Of a stretch of DNA of 43,244 bases, positions 9,302-16,394 are shown in pieces. Both the position numbers and the translations under genes were made by a program. The stretch's first letter is position 1; every line of letters starts with the position of its first letter. Source of the stretch: an uncultured Bacilli bacterium (lineage in GTDB: Bacteria; Bacillota_I; Bacilli_A; RF39; UBA660). The notes under the pieces are model-generated. The model saw nothing but the letters and a program-made list of their open reading frames with translations. It was not told where the DNA came from and did no database searches. Location: assembly GCA_947628905.1 (NCBI GenBank), contig CANRBQ010000005.1:1-43244 (forward strand), read 5' to 3'.

Positions 9302-9357
9302 TATGTTATTTATTTTATTATAAATTTAGAACTTTAAAAGGATTATTATTTTCTTAC

Positions 9358-10413
9358 TTAAAATCTTATAATATCAAAGATGGTAATATAAATCATTAAG
9401 GCAATAAGTAAGAAGAAGAAAATAGTATGACACCAATTTTCAAAATTTTGATTAATTGGACTTCCTTTTATTTTTTCAATAATTAAGAATAAGATTCTTC
9501 CTCCATCAAATGCAGGGATAGGTAGAATATTAATTAAGCCTACATTAATACTTAAAAAGGCAATTAAGTAAACTACTTGAGATACTCCAACAGAAATACT
9601 TTCCCCAACAACTTGATAAATGCCAACAGGTCCTGATAGATTATTTAAAGCAATTTTTCCGGTAAAGAGATTAACAACTGTTAACCACATAGTACTAATT
9701 AAACTGCCAAATTTAGCAAAAGCATATTTAAGACTAGTAAAGAATCCTCTTTCAATATTTGTAGCAATTTTAAATCCAAATTGATTTTGTTCTTCCCCCG
9801 TATCTTCATTTTTTATTTTATGGGGAGTTATTTTGTAAGTATCAACTTGACCATTTTGATGTTCAATTTTAAAATCATAAGTGTTATCTTTATCTTCCAT
9901 ATATAATAATATTTGAGCTTGATCCCAACTAAATACTTTATGATTATTAATTGCTAAAATAGTATCTCCAGGTACGAGACCAGCATTAGCAACCGCGGAA
10001 TCCTCTATTATTTCCCCTATTTCAGGTTTTAAACTTTGAGCACCCCAGATTAGAGCCATGAAAAATAAAATAACAATAGCTAAAACAAAATTATTAAAAA
10101 CACCCGCGGCAAGAATTATAACTCTTTGATACCATTTTTTGTTGCACATAAATTTATCTTTAGGGATTTTTTTGGTATCATCATCTTCGTAAACTTCCCC
10201 AGCCATAGAAACAAAACCACCAATAGGAAAAGCTCTTAAATTATAATCAATACCATCTTTTCCTTTATGAGTCTTGATAATAGGACCCATACCTATAGAA
10301 AATTCATGAATGTATACTCCAGCTTTTTTAGCCGTGATAAAATGACCAAATTCATGAACTAAAATAATTAAACCTAAAATAAATATTAATAATATTAATG
10401 TAATAAACCACAT
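9358..10413 (-). CDS. rseP: RIP metalloprotease RseP (site-2 protease)
   Basis: An intramembrane zinc protease of 351 residues that cuts anti-sigma factors and spent signal peptides within the membrane. HEFGH (20-24) in the first helix supplies two zinc ligands and the catalytic Glu; the third ligand is in NILPIPAFDGGR (FDGG at 302-305). A single PDZ domain lies about 130-210 (VANAGLVPGDTILAINN). AAGGAGG precedes the ATG. cdsA lies 12 bp upstream, an arrangement common in Firmicutes, although dxr and uppS are not beside them here. Confidence 0.95.
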   Translation of the reverse strand: MWFITLILLIFILGLIILVHEFGHFITAKKAGVYIHEFSIGMGPIIKTHKGKDGIDYNLRAFPIGGFVSMAGEVYEDDDTKKIPKDKFMCNKKWYQRVIILAAGVFNNFVLAIVILFFMALIWGAQSLKPEIGEIIEDSAVANAGLVPGDTILAINNHKVFSWDQAQILLYMEDKDNTYDFKIEHQNGQVDTYKITPHKIKNEDTGEEQNQFGFKIATNIERGFFTSLKYAFAKFGSLISTMWLTVVNLFTGKIALNNLSGPVGIYQVVGESISVGVSQVVYLIAFLSINVGLINILPIPAFDGGRILFLIIEKIKGSPINQNFENWCHTIFFFLLIALMIYITIFDIIRF

Positions 10414-10425
10414 ATGTTTTCCTCC

Positions 10426-11220
10426 TTAAAATAAACTATATAATAATAAATATCCTAACATAATAGCAATAGTACTATCTAGGCGATCTAATATTCCTCC
10501 ATGACCAGGAATTAAATTGCTAAAATCTTTAAGATTATTTTCTCTTTTTATTTTACTAAAAATTAAATCACCAATTTGACCTAAGATAGATAATATTAAA
10601 GTACCTAAGATAACTTTAAAATTGATATGAGCAATTAGAAAATGATAGAATAAACTAGCTCCAATGGTTGCAATAACAGAACCTATAATACTTCCTTCAA
10701 TTGTTTTATTGGGGCTAACATGAGGTATTAGTTTATGTTTACCAAGTAATTTACCTCCAAATAAAGCAAAAGTATCAGTTAAGATAAATATTAATATTAA
10801 ATAAATAAACTTATATAAACTAAACATCCGGACTAATATCATGGTGTTAAAACTAGTTCCTAATAAGACTATAGCTCCAATCATAGTTAGGGCATTTGTT
10901 GCTTCAAATTCTTTATTTTTATAAAATAAGCTTAAACCTAATAAGACTAATAAAGTTATAGCAAGAGCTCGGTAGCTAATACCATACATAATAGAATAAC
11001 TATCTTGGTAATCAGAAAATACTAATAATAGTAAACATATAATACTTGCAAAAGATACTAATAAAGGTATTTTATGATGGCTTTTTGGTAAATCTATAAA
11101 TTCAATTAAAGCAAGAGAACTTACGATTCCTACCCCTACTCTAAATATAGGACCACCATACCAAACAATGGGAATAACTATTAAAAGCATAACAATAGCA
11201 CTTATAATTCTTTTTTTCAT
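10426..11220 (-). CDS. cdsA: Phosphatidate cytidylyltransferase
   Basis: CdsA makes CDP-diacylglycerol from phosphatidic acid and CTP, the branch point of phospholipid synthesis. The 264-residue protein is mostly transmembrane helices (starting RIISAIVMLLIVIPIVW) and ends with the family signature, SKIKRENNLKDFSNLIPGHG (222-241) then GILDRLDS. HVSPNKTIEGSIIGS is the second conserved block. It is co-oriented with rseP 12 bp downstream and they are likely cotranscribed. Confidence 0.96.
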   Translation of the reverse strand: MKKRIISAIVMLLIVIPIVWYGGPIFRVGVGIVSSLALIEFIDLPKSHHKIPLLVSFASIICLLLLVFSDYQDSYSIMYGISYRALAITLLVLLGLSLFYKNKEFEATNALTMIGAIVLLGTSFNTMILVRMFSLYKFIYLILIFILTDTFALFGGKLLGKHKLIPHVSPNKTIEGSIIGSVIATIGASLFYHFLIAHINFKVILGTLILSILGQIGDLIFSKIKRENNLKDFSNLIPGHGGILDRLDSTIAIMLGYLLLYSLF

Positions 11221-11338
11221 AAATTCCTACTTTCTATTAGAAATTATACTCTTTATCTTATTATTAGTCAAATATATATTAGTAATTTGTTACTTTATTT
11301 TAAAGTTTTATTTATAATTTTAATTACTAAAATTAAAA

Positions 11339-11355
11339 AAGAGCTTTAAGCCCTT
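11339..11355 (-). terminator. Terminator of the rpsP-khpA operon
   Basis: AAGAGCT (11339-11345) and AGCCCTT (11349-11355) form a 7-bp stem with one G-U pair, followed by T residues on the minus strand; it overlaps the khpA stop codon. Confidence 0.6.
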
Positions 11356-11599
11356 AAAATGCGTCAATATTGACTTTAACTTTCTTGATATTATTTAAAT
11401 AAGCATATGCTTGAATAATTGTTCTAATAGATTTAGCATTCTTTCCAAGTTTCCCAATTATGGCTCCCATATCAGAACTTGCGACAATAATTTCAATAAT
11501 TGTTATATCTTCGTCACCTTCGAAACTGCTTACTTTAACCATATCAGGATTTTTAACAAGATTTTGAACTAAATAAGTTGTAAATTCGACAATATTCAT
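11354..11599 (-). CDS. khpA: KH-domain RNA-binding protein KhpA
   Basis: A small single-KH protein (81 residues; YlqC in Bacillus) that binds RNA, usually with KhpB/Jag, and influences cell division and translation. The KH core is VASSDMGAIIGKLGKNAKSI, containing the GxxG-type loop. The frame is open 8 codons further up inside rpsP, but AGGT eight bases before the ATG at 11599 and the usual start MNIVEFTTYLV favour this start. The rpsP stop codon lies one base before it, so the two are coupled, as in many Firmicutes. Confidence 0.92.
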   Translation of the reverse strand: MNIVEFTTYLVQNLVKNPDMVKVSSFEGDEDITIIEIIVASSDMGAIIGKLGKNAKSIRTIIQAYAYLNNIKKVKVNIDAF

Positions 11600-11600
11600 T

Positions 11601-11873
11601 TTATTTACCTGCTTTTTTAGCATCTAGCTTAGCCATAATGCCTTCTTTAGATAAAATACTTCTTACTGTATCTGTTGGTTCGGCACCGTTAGTTAACCAT
11701 TTCATGACAAGTTCTTCATCAATTTTAACTTCAGCGGGTTTTTTAACAGGATTATATGTTCCAACAGTTTCAATAAAACGTCCATCTCTAGGACTTCTTG
11801 AATCAGCGGCGACTATTCGATAAAATGGTTTTTGTTTAGCTCCCATTCTTTTAAGTCTTAATTTTACTGCCAT
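11601..11873 (-). CDS. rpsP: 30S ribosomal protein S16
   Basis: S16 helps assemble the 30S body. The 90-residue protein has the whole family pattern: [20 protein letters not shown], then [18 protein letters not shown] and the late [24 protein letters not shown] precedes the ATG. A near-perfect sigma-A promoter sits about 25 bases upstream of that site, and a stem-loop overlaps its -35 box. khpA follows directly. The rimM and trmD genes that often follow in Firmicutes are not here. Confidence 0.98.
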   Translation of the reverse strand: MAVKLRLKRMGAKQKPFYRIVAADSRSPRDGRFIETVGTYNPVKKPAEVKIDEELVMKWLTNGAEPTDTVRSILSKEGIMAKLDAKKAGK

Positions 11874-11897
11874 AGTTTCTGCCTCCTTTGTTACTTC

Positions 11898-11926
11898 ATT
11901 TTACCATATTAATAATATACTGTCAA
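11898..11926 (-). promoter_or_regulatory. Sigma-A promoter of rpsP-khpA
   Basis: TTGACA (11921-11926) and TAAAAT (11898-11903) are 17 bases apart on the minus strand, just upstream of AAAGGAGG and the rpsP start. Confidence 0.8.
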
Positions 11927-11941
11927 CCTTTTTTGGTTGAC
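11922..11941 (-). terminator. Stem-loop between cotE and rpsP
   Basis: GTCAACC (11922-11928) and GGTTGAC (11935-11941) form a perfect 7-bp stem with a loop of six A on the minus strand. It lies between the cotE stop codon and the rpsP promoter and overlaps the -35 box. There is no T run after it, so it is a poor intrinsic terminator; it may instead be a binding site or processing site. Confidence 0.4.
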
Positions 11942-12471
11942 TAGTTTAGATAATCTTCATTTACTTCATCTATACTATTATTTACAGTTCCTTCATCGGT
12001 ATCTTCTATAACTTCATAATCGTCTGTATCTTCTTCAACACTTACTTTAAGCATTGTACTACCGACAATTTCTACCCCCAATTCTTTTTCAATAGTCATG
12101 TTTACTTCACCATCTTTAATATTAACATCCGTTACAGTGGGTTGATTTAAACTGCGAACAATAATTTCTGATGCATCATTTAAACTAGCTCCATCTTTTA
12201 GGTGAACATTCATTTTATCATTATAATTGAATCTTTTGGTACTAACAGCAGTTTTAGTATCATTATTATAAGAATACCAAACATTAACATCAAAAGCCCC
12301 ATTAATATTTACAACACCATTTTCTTTATGCCCTTCAAAATTATGATTAATAACCCAACAACCTAAAACTGTATCGGGTACTTCTTCAGTTTTAACACTA
12401 AATTTAGAAACACTATTTTTCTTTGCTTTACCAACAACAGCCTTTGTAACTATCTCTTTATAACTTGCCAC
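11941..12471 (-). CDS. cotE: Outer spore coat protein CotE homologue
   Basis: A 176-residue protein that matches Bacillus CotE over most of its length: YKEIVTKAVVGKAKK at the start, then VLGCWVINHNFEG, GAFDVNVWYSYNNDTKTAV and a late EKELGVEIVGSTMLKVSVE, ending in the acidic tail typical of CotE. CotE directs outer coat assembly around the forespore in the mother cell. It starts with GTG, decided by GAGGAGG seven bases upstream. In Bacillus cotE lies beside mutS; here it lies between rpsP and a HIT gene. The match is to remembered family sequence, not to a search. A non-sporulation role in a non-sporulating descendant is possible. Confidence 0.85.
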   Translation of the reverse strand: MASYKEIVTKAVVGKAKKNSVSKFSVKTEEVPDTVLGCWVINHNFEGHKENGVVNINGAFDVNVWYSYNNDTKTAVSTKRFNYNDKMNVHLKDGASLNDASEIIVRSLNQPTVTDVNIKDGEVNMTIEKELGVEIVGSTMLKVSVEEDTDDYEVIEDTDEGTVNNSIDEVNEDYLN

Positions 12472-12548
12472 ATTTATTCCTCCTCTATTTTAATCTATGC
12501 AAAATTATGATAAAAGTACACTTTTTTAAAGAAATATATAACAAGTTA

Positions 12549-12557
12549 TGATATAAT
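12549..12557 (+). promoter_or_regulatory. Extended -10 promoter of the HIT gene
   Basis: TGATATAAT gives an extended -10 (TGn before TATAAT, 12552-12557) without a good -35; the ATG follows after GGGTGAGA. Confidence 0.5.
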
Positions 12558-12573
12558 TAAATGGGTGAGATAA

Positions 12574-12948
12574 ATGGATTGTATATTTTGTAAAATTGCA
12601 AAAAAAGAAATAGCAAGTAATATATTATATGAAGATGATGATTTAATGGTGATTATGGATTTACATCCTGTTAATGATGGGCATGTATTAGTTATTCCTA
12701 AAAAGCATTATACTGATTATATGGAACTAGATAAAGAGATGGCTTTTAATATGTTAAAAGTTGCCCAAGAAATAGGCCCTAAAATAATGAATAAATTAGA
12801 TAAAAGGGCTTTAACTTTATTAGTTAATTATGGAACAGATCAAGAAGTTAAACATTTGCATTTACATTTAATTCCTAATTTTAGTAAAAGAAATAATACT
12901 AAAGTTAAAAATGTTAAAGAAACATTTGAAATACTAAAAAATGAATAA
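12574..12948 (+). CDS. HIT-family nucleotide hydrolase
   Basis: A 124-residue histidine-triad protein, expected to cleave purine nucleoside phosphoramidates or AMP esters. The triad is KHLHLHLIP with His94, His96 and His98; CIFCKI at residues 3-8 supplies the CxxC half of the usual zinc site. The segment HPVNDGHVLVIPKKH is typical of the family. It resembles the Hit/HinT group. One of the few plus-strand genes, it has its own extended -10 promoter and ends in a terminator shared with the convergent gene at 12967-14166. Confidence 0.93.
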   Translation: MDCIFCKIAKKEIASNILYEDDDLMVIMDLHPVNDGHVLVIPKKHYTDYMELDKEMAFNMLKVAQEIGPKIMNKLDKRALTLLVNYGTDQEVKHLHLHLIPNFSKRNNTKVKNVKETFEILKNE

Positions 12949-12964
12949 CCCCATATGGTTATTC
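12943..12964. terminator. Bidirectional terminator
   Basis: GAATAACC (12943-12950) and GGTTATTC (12957-12964) form an 8-bp stem around a 6-base loop. T-rich tracts follow on both strands, serving the HIT gene on the plus strand and the 12967-14166 gene on the minus strand. Confidence 0.75.
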
Positions 12965-12966
12965 TT

Positions 12967-14166
12967 TTAGTTTAACTTTAATTTTTTAGAAGATTCTTTT
13001 AAAAGATTTAAATCATATATTTCTTGTTTTTTTAAATATAAACTTTTTCTTAATATTTTTATAACTTCTTTTTTATTTAAATTTAATGATTTACTAATAT
13101 CTAGATAATTTATATCATGATAATATAAATAAAATATTATATATTCTTTAGTAGTTAAATTAGATATTATATTGTTATTTATTTTAATATTTTCTAAAGC
13201 TTCTTTTATTAAAAATTTAATTTTATTATTTAATAAATTATTAATTTTAAGAAATAAATCAGTTAAAATACTTTCTAATTCTATATTATTTAAATTTAAG
13301 ACAGTTATTAATTCATTTAAATTATGATCATTATTATCTAAATTAAATAATACGATTAAGATTTGTTTTTCTAAATCATTAAAATTATTAATAATTAATA
13401 TTATATCTTCTTTAGAATATTTTTTTATTTCTTTATTTAATTTAGGAATATTTATATTAAGTTTATCTCTTAGTTTAATAATGGCTTCTTCAGCACGATG
13501 AATAATATTATCAGTATTTTGTCTACTGGTATTTAGATTAAGAATTTGATTTATTTCGGATATAGTATGGGGATTATCACCATTTAATCCATATCTTAAA
13601 ATCATTATTTCTTTTCTTTTTCCTTTAAAATAATCGATATTTTCTTTCACTTCTTCTTTAGATAAGCGAAGATTTAATTTTCTTTCAGGGGCTTTATTAT
13701 TTATTTTATCTATCTTATTATAGATATTATTTATAATTTGCTTTATTTCTTTTTCACTTAATTTAGGTTCTAAAAGATCCCCGATAGATTTTCTTTTATA
13801 TCTTTTAGGAAGATTAATGCCATAGAAATATGTTATTACTTTTTTTTCAATATCATTAAAATAAGCCATATAATTAATTATTTCTTCTTGAGAATATTTT
13901 AAAGATATGTTGGGATTCCAAGTTTTACCACTTAAATAAATATCTACTCTTTCTTCTAATTTATTTAACTTTTTTAGAATTCCTGGTAAACTTATAGATA
14001 GATTTAAACTGGCTATTATATCTTTTCCAGATAAGCATTTATTATTGTTTAGTCCATATCTAGCAATTAATATGGCTTGTTCTTCTGGTTTAAATTTATC
14101 AAGAACTTTTAATACTTCTTCTTTAGTATGTTTTAATTTAATATTTATTTTTTTAGAATTTTTCAT
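12967..14166 (-). CDS. Protein of five tandem sigma-region-4-like modules
   Basis: A 399-residue protein I cannot assign to a named family. It is built of about five modules of 65-75 residues. Each begins like KYSQEEI or RLSKEEV, has a helix ending in RYGLN, FYGIN or FNLDN, and then a helix-turn-helix-like part. The third (about 169-240) is closest to sigma-70 region 4: ILRYGLNGDNPHTISEINQI then an RAEEAIIKLR helix. There is no region 2 or -10 binding part, so it is not a complete sigma factor. It is extremely rich in Asn, Ile and Lys and very AT-rich. A DNA-binding regulator or RNA polymerase partner is a reasonable inference. It is next to a surface gene but has its own terminator. Confidence 0.6.
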   Translation of the reverse strand: MKNSKKINIKLKHTKEEVLKVLDKFKPEEQAILIARYGLNNNKCLSGKDIIASLNLSISLPGILKKLNKLEERVDIYLSGKTWNPNISLKYSQEEIINYMAYFNDIEKKVITYFYGINLPKRYKRKSIGDLLEPKLSEKEIKQIINNIYNKIDKINNKAPERKLNLRLSKEEVKENIDYFKGKRKEIMILRYGLNGDNPHTISEINQILNLNTSRQNTDNIIHRAEEAIIKLRDKLNINIPKLNKEIKKYSKEDIILIINNFNDLEKQILIVLFNLDNNDHNLNELITVLNLNNIELESILTDLFLKINNLLNNKIKFLIKEALENIKINNNIISNLTTKEYIIFYLYYHDINYLDISKSLNLNKKEVIKILRKSLYLKKQEIYDLNLLKESSKKLKLN

Positions 14167-14228
14167 TTTAAAGGCTCCTTCAAATGCTTTTTAGTTTAAC
14201 ACTATAGGCACTTTTTGTCAAATAAAAA

Positions 14229-14247
14229 GCGAAGAGAGTTCCTTCGC
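14229..14247 (-). terminator. Terminator of the 14309-15826 surface gene
   Basis: GCGAAG (14229-14234) pairs with CTTCGC (14242-14247) around a 7-base loop, followed on the minus strand by TTTTT. It is more GC-rich than other terminators here. Confidence 0.75.
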
Positions 14248-14256
14248 ATGGAATTT

Positions 14257-14301
14257 AATCTTGCCCAAGAATAAAAAGTTAGAGCAACTTAGGCAAGGAT
14301 T
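14257..14301 (-). repeat. Nested stem-loop after the surface gene
   Basis: CTTGCC (14260-14265) pairs with GGCAAG (14292-14297), and inside this AAGTT (14276-14280) pairs with AACTT (14286-14290). On the minus strand the inner hairpin is followed by TTTTTATT, so it could be a first terminator; the outer stem makes a larger fold. It starts 8 bases after the stop codon, about 95 bp past the variable cassette. Confidence 0.45.
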
Positions 14302-14308
14302 TATTATT

Positions 14309-15826
14309 TCAATCATATACTTCGTATGGAGATTCTATTGTACCATTTCCTGTAAATTTTATATTAGTTTTCAGATTTATTACTGGTCGTACGCCCGCTC
14401 CAGCCCAGTCCGTGCGACCGTCGGCGAGGTTACCTTCTGAATAGACAATGAATACGCAAGCAATATTGTTAGTGTTGAAACTGTCAGGAGACATGGTCCA
14501 ATAATTTTGATTTGTATATAGCCAATATCCATCATTATTCTGTTTAAAAAATCCTCCGGCATATATTACTTCATCACTTGTTATTAATCCTACCGGCACA
14601 GTAAGCACATTATTTCCTTCTACTTTACCATCAATGCCATCTGTTCCTCCTGTTGTAGCACTTGGGCCTGTGAACAAATCTCTTTTTTGAGCTTTCTTAT
14701 CTGTACTACCATTTTTATATCCACATTTTAATGTTGGTCTTTGGGTTGTATCAGCATCAGCAGTATTGACTTTTAACATCCTATCCAATGGAGCATAGGC
14801 TGTTTGTTGTGTTCCCCACCCATTTATTCCATAATCTCCATGTGTTGCAACACTAGTCTGTCTATCATTACAAAAGCCTGTATTTACATCTATTTTTTCG
14901 ATTAAACTACTTAGTGTAGTTTTTTTATACCATGTTTCTAATTCTTTCATTATTGTACTTTTAGAACTGTTTACATGTGTTGCGCCATAGTTATTTTGTC
15001 CCGTTGGTCCATACTTAAATCCTACATATGTATTATCGTCATAATTTGGATTATATTTTTGATTTATTCCTCCACTATAGGTTGTGGTTATTTGAGTACC
15101 TTCTCCTGTTGCAGATGGTGAACTTCCTTTGCCTGAATATATTAATCTTATTGTTCCATTGCCATTGACTCTTATAATTCGCCACCACAATTTTTCTTCA
15201 CCTTCTTGACCAAATTTTACCCAGTTATTATTTACTGTACCTCTAAATATATAACTTGTTCCAAAGTCATCTTCGGCACTATAAACCCCACTTTGGGCCA
15301 TATTATTTGTTTTGGCATCACTTCCAGCTACATAACATGTTGAGTTTAATGAACCATTACAACTTGGGCCACTTACTGTGGTTATTATTCCTTGTACTGG
15401 GCTATTTGCAAGTACTTTATCTTTTGCTTTAATATTTAAATCTAAATAAACATAACACTTAGTTCCTTTTTGATTTATTCCTATGTAAACTTTTCCATCT
15501 TTGTATTCCATTGGTATATTTCTGTACTGAGTAGTATTACTTCCAATTGTACAGTAACTTCTATCTTTGTTTACTTCATAGTTTCCACTCGGTACTTCAT
15601 CTGTTGGATTATATTTTTCACTATTTTCTGATTCCTGTACTTGTAATGCCAATACATTTAAATCCGCTAAACTATAACTTACTTTTCCTTTAACTATTTG
15701 AATATTACTTGTTACATGATATTTTGCTCTACTATTTGTTATATATATTATTCCTATTAACAATACTAATATTGTTATTGTTAATACTATTTTCTTTCTT
15801 CCTCTACTTAACTTCTCTATCCTCAT
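14309..15826 (-). CDS. Surface protein with variable C-terminal lectin-like domain (paralogue A)
   Basis: A 505-residue protein with a basic start (RIEKLSRGRKK) and one N-terminal hydrophobic helix (about 12-29), so it is secreted or membrane-anchored. A short beta-rich domain (30-130) is followed by a large conserved part (about 140-505): FGTSYIFRGTVNNNWVKFGQ, LWWRIIRVNGNGTIRLIYSG, GFCNDR, LKCG, LFTGPSAT, then LITSDEVIYAGG, YWTMSP and GVRPVINL. The last motifs resemble the DUF6273/FGE-like C-type-lectin fold; no catalytic site is evident. Residues 448-477 are unlike the paralogue at 35728-37458 although both flanks match. Paired cysteines suggest disulphides. The DNA is visibly less AT-rich than its neighbours. 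The start is preceded by AGAAGAGAAAGG. A small XRE gene is divergent from it. Confidence 0.8.
   Translation of the reverse strand: MRIEKLSRGRKKIVLTITILVLLIGIIYITNSRAKYHVTSNIQIVKGKVSYSLADLNVLALQVQESENSEKYNPTDEVPSGNYEVNKDRSYCTIGSNTTQYRNIPMEYKDGKVYIGINQKGTKCYVYLDLNIKAKDKVLANSPVQGIITTVSGPSCNGSLNSTCYVAGSDAKTNNMAQSGVYSAEDDFGTSYIFRGTVNNNWVKFGQEGEEKLWWRIIRVNGNGTIRLIYSGKGSSPSATGEGTQITTTYSGGINQKYNPNYDDNTYVGFKYGPTGQNNYGATHVNSSKSTIMKELETWYKKTTLSSLIEKIDVNTGFCNDRQTSVATHGDYGINGWGTQQTAYAPLDRMLKVNTADADTTQRPTLKCGYKNGSTDKKAQKRDLFTGPSATTGGTDGIDGKVEGNNVLTVPVGLITSDEVIYAGGFFKQNNDGYWLYTNQNYWTMSPDSFNTNNIACVFIVYSEGNLADGRTDWAGAGVRPVINLKTNIKFTGNGTIESPYEVYD
14396..14485 (-). other. Variable cassette of surface paralogue A
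   Basis: These 90 bases (residues 448-477) are 50% GC, and bases 14391-14430, overlapping the downstream border, are 75% GC (30 of 40). Thirteen of 30 codons end in C, rare elsewhere here. Upstream, 37 of 38 bases match paralogue B; downstream, CCAGTAATAAAT is identical. Within it roughly half the bases match. Confidence 0.6.
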
Positions 15827-15842
15827 ACCTTTCTCTTCTTTC

Positions 15843-15876
15843 TAATTGATTACTCAATTATATTAGAAATTTCTAA
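15843..15876. promoter_or_regulatory. Candidate operator region between surface gene A and XRE gene
   Basis: Two symmetrical sites lie side by side: TAATTGA-N4-TCAATTA (15843-15860) and the perfect 14-base palindrome TTAGAAATTTCTAA (15863-15876). A TATAAT on the minus strand (15857-15862) lies at their junction, upstream of the surface gene start, with no good -35. The layout suits control of that promoter by the adjacent regulator; this is inference. Confidence 0.45.
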
Positions 15877-15969
15877 CTTAGATATATTATATATCAAAAA
15901 TATGGGTAATGCAAGTATCTTATTTATATTTTCTACATAATATAAAATAATAGATGAGGTGAAATGCTT

Positions 15970-16173
15970 ATGGTTATAATGAATATTGAGGAATTATTGA
16001 AAAAGAATGGTAAAACTAAATATTGGATATGTCAAAAAATGAATATTACATCAAGAAATATTAATCGTATTATTCGAGGAGAAACTACTTCTATATCTTT
16101 TAAGTATATTGAAGATTTTTGTAAATATTTAAATTGTACTCCGGGAGATTTAATAAAGATTAAAGAAAATTAG
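15970..16173 (+). CDS. Small XRE/Cro-type transcriptional regulator
   Basis: A compact single-domain helix-turn-helix protein of 67 residues from the start chosen here. EELLKKNGKTKYWICQKMNI is the first helix pair, TSRNINRIIRGETTSISFKY the recognition region, and CKYLNCTPGDLIKIKE the typical C-terminal end of the YozG/Cro-type group. ATGs exist at 15964, 15970 and 15979; AGGTG is eight bases from the one at 15970, so I prefer it. The gene is divergent from surface paralogue A, with palindromes between them. It is unlike the XRE protein at 248-487 in sequence. A terminator follows. Confidence 0.82.
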   Translation: MVIMNIEELLKKNGKTKYWICQKMNITSRNINRIIRGETTSISFKYIEDFCKYLNCTPGDLIKIKEN

Positions 16174-16195
16174 TTCCTATGGGGAACTTTTTTTA
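16172..16195 (+). terminator. Terminator of the second XRE gene
   Basis: AGTTCC (16172-16177) pairs with GGAACT (16183-16188) around a 5-base loop, followed by seven T. It overlaps the stop codon. Confidence 0.8.
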
Positions 16196-16221
16196 ATAAA
16201 AAAAGCAACTATTTAGTTACT
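16196..16221 (-). terminator. Terminator of the 51-codon gene
   Basis: AGCAACT (16204-16210) and AGTTACT (16215-16221) form a 7-bp stem with one G-U pair, followed on the minus strand by a long T run (16196-16203). It faces the terminator of the XRE gene. Confidence 0.65.
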
Positions 16222-16375
16222 ATTTCATCATATTTATTTTGTTATTAGCCATTTCCATCGCGTTATTTACTAGTTTTGTTGCTTTTGCTTTAGTTTTTTC
16301 ACAATTTAGAGCATAGGCCATCATTCCTGCTCCCGCGGCCATAGCAATTATACTGCAAGTCATCATTTTTTTCAT
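16220..16375 (-). CDS. 51-residue small protein, unknown function
   Basis: A short gene with a strong ribosome binding site (AGAGGTGG before ATG) and its own terminator, so it is likely real. It begins MKKMMTCSIIAMAAGAGMMA, a hydrophobic small-residue segment that could be a membrane helix, followed by a charged helical part (CEKTKAKATKLVNNA) and ends in NKINMMK. Its shape recalls the tiny YtxH- or DUF3918-like proteins of Bacilli, but I do not recognise it firmly. It has two cysteines. It lies 19 bp after recD2 in the same direction, so it could also be on that transcript. Confidence 0.6.
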   Translation of the reverse strand: MKKMMTCSIIAMAAGAGMMAYALNCEKTKAKATKLVNNAMEMANNKINMMK

Positions 16376-16394
16376 TATTCCACCTCTACCAGTA

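Noticed and set aside
12967-14166. Complete alternative sigma factor
   Set aside because: Only region-4-like modules are seen; there is no region 2 with the -10 and core-binding helices.
14380-14562. Open frame of 60 codons overlapping surface gene A in another frame
   Set aside because: It is a shadow of the GC-rich cassette, without a ribosome binding site, and its frame differs from the conserved family frame.
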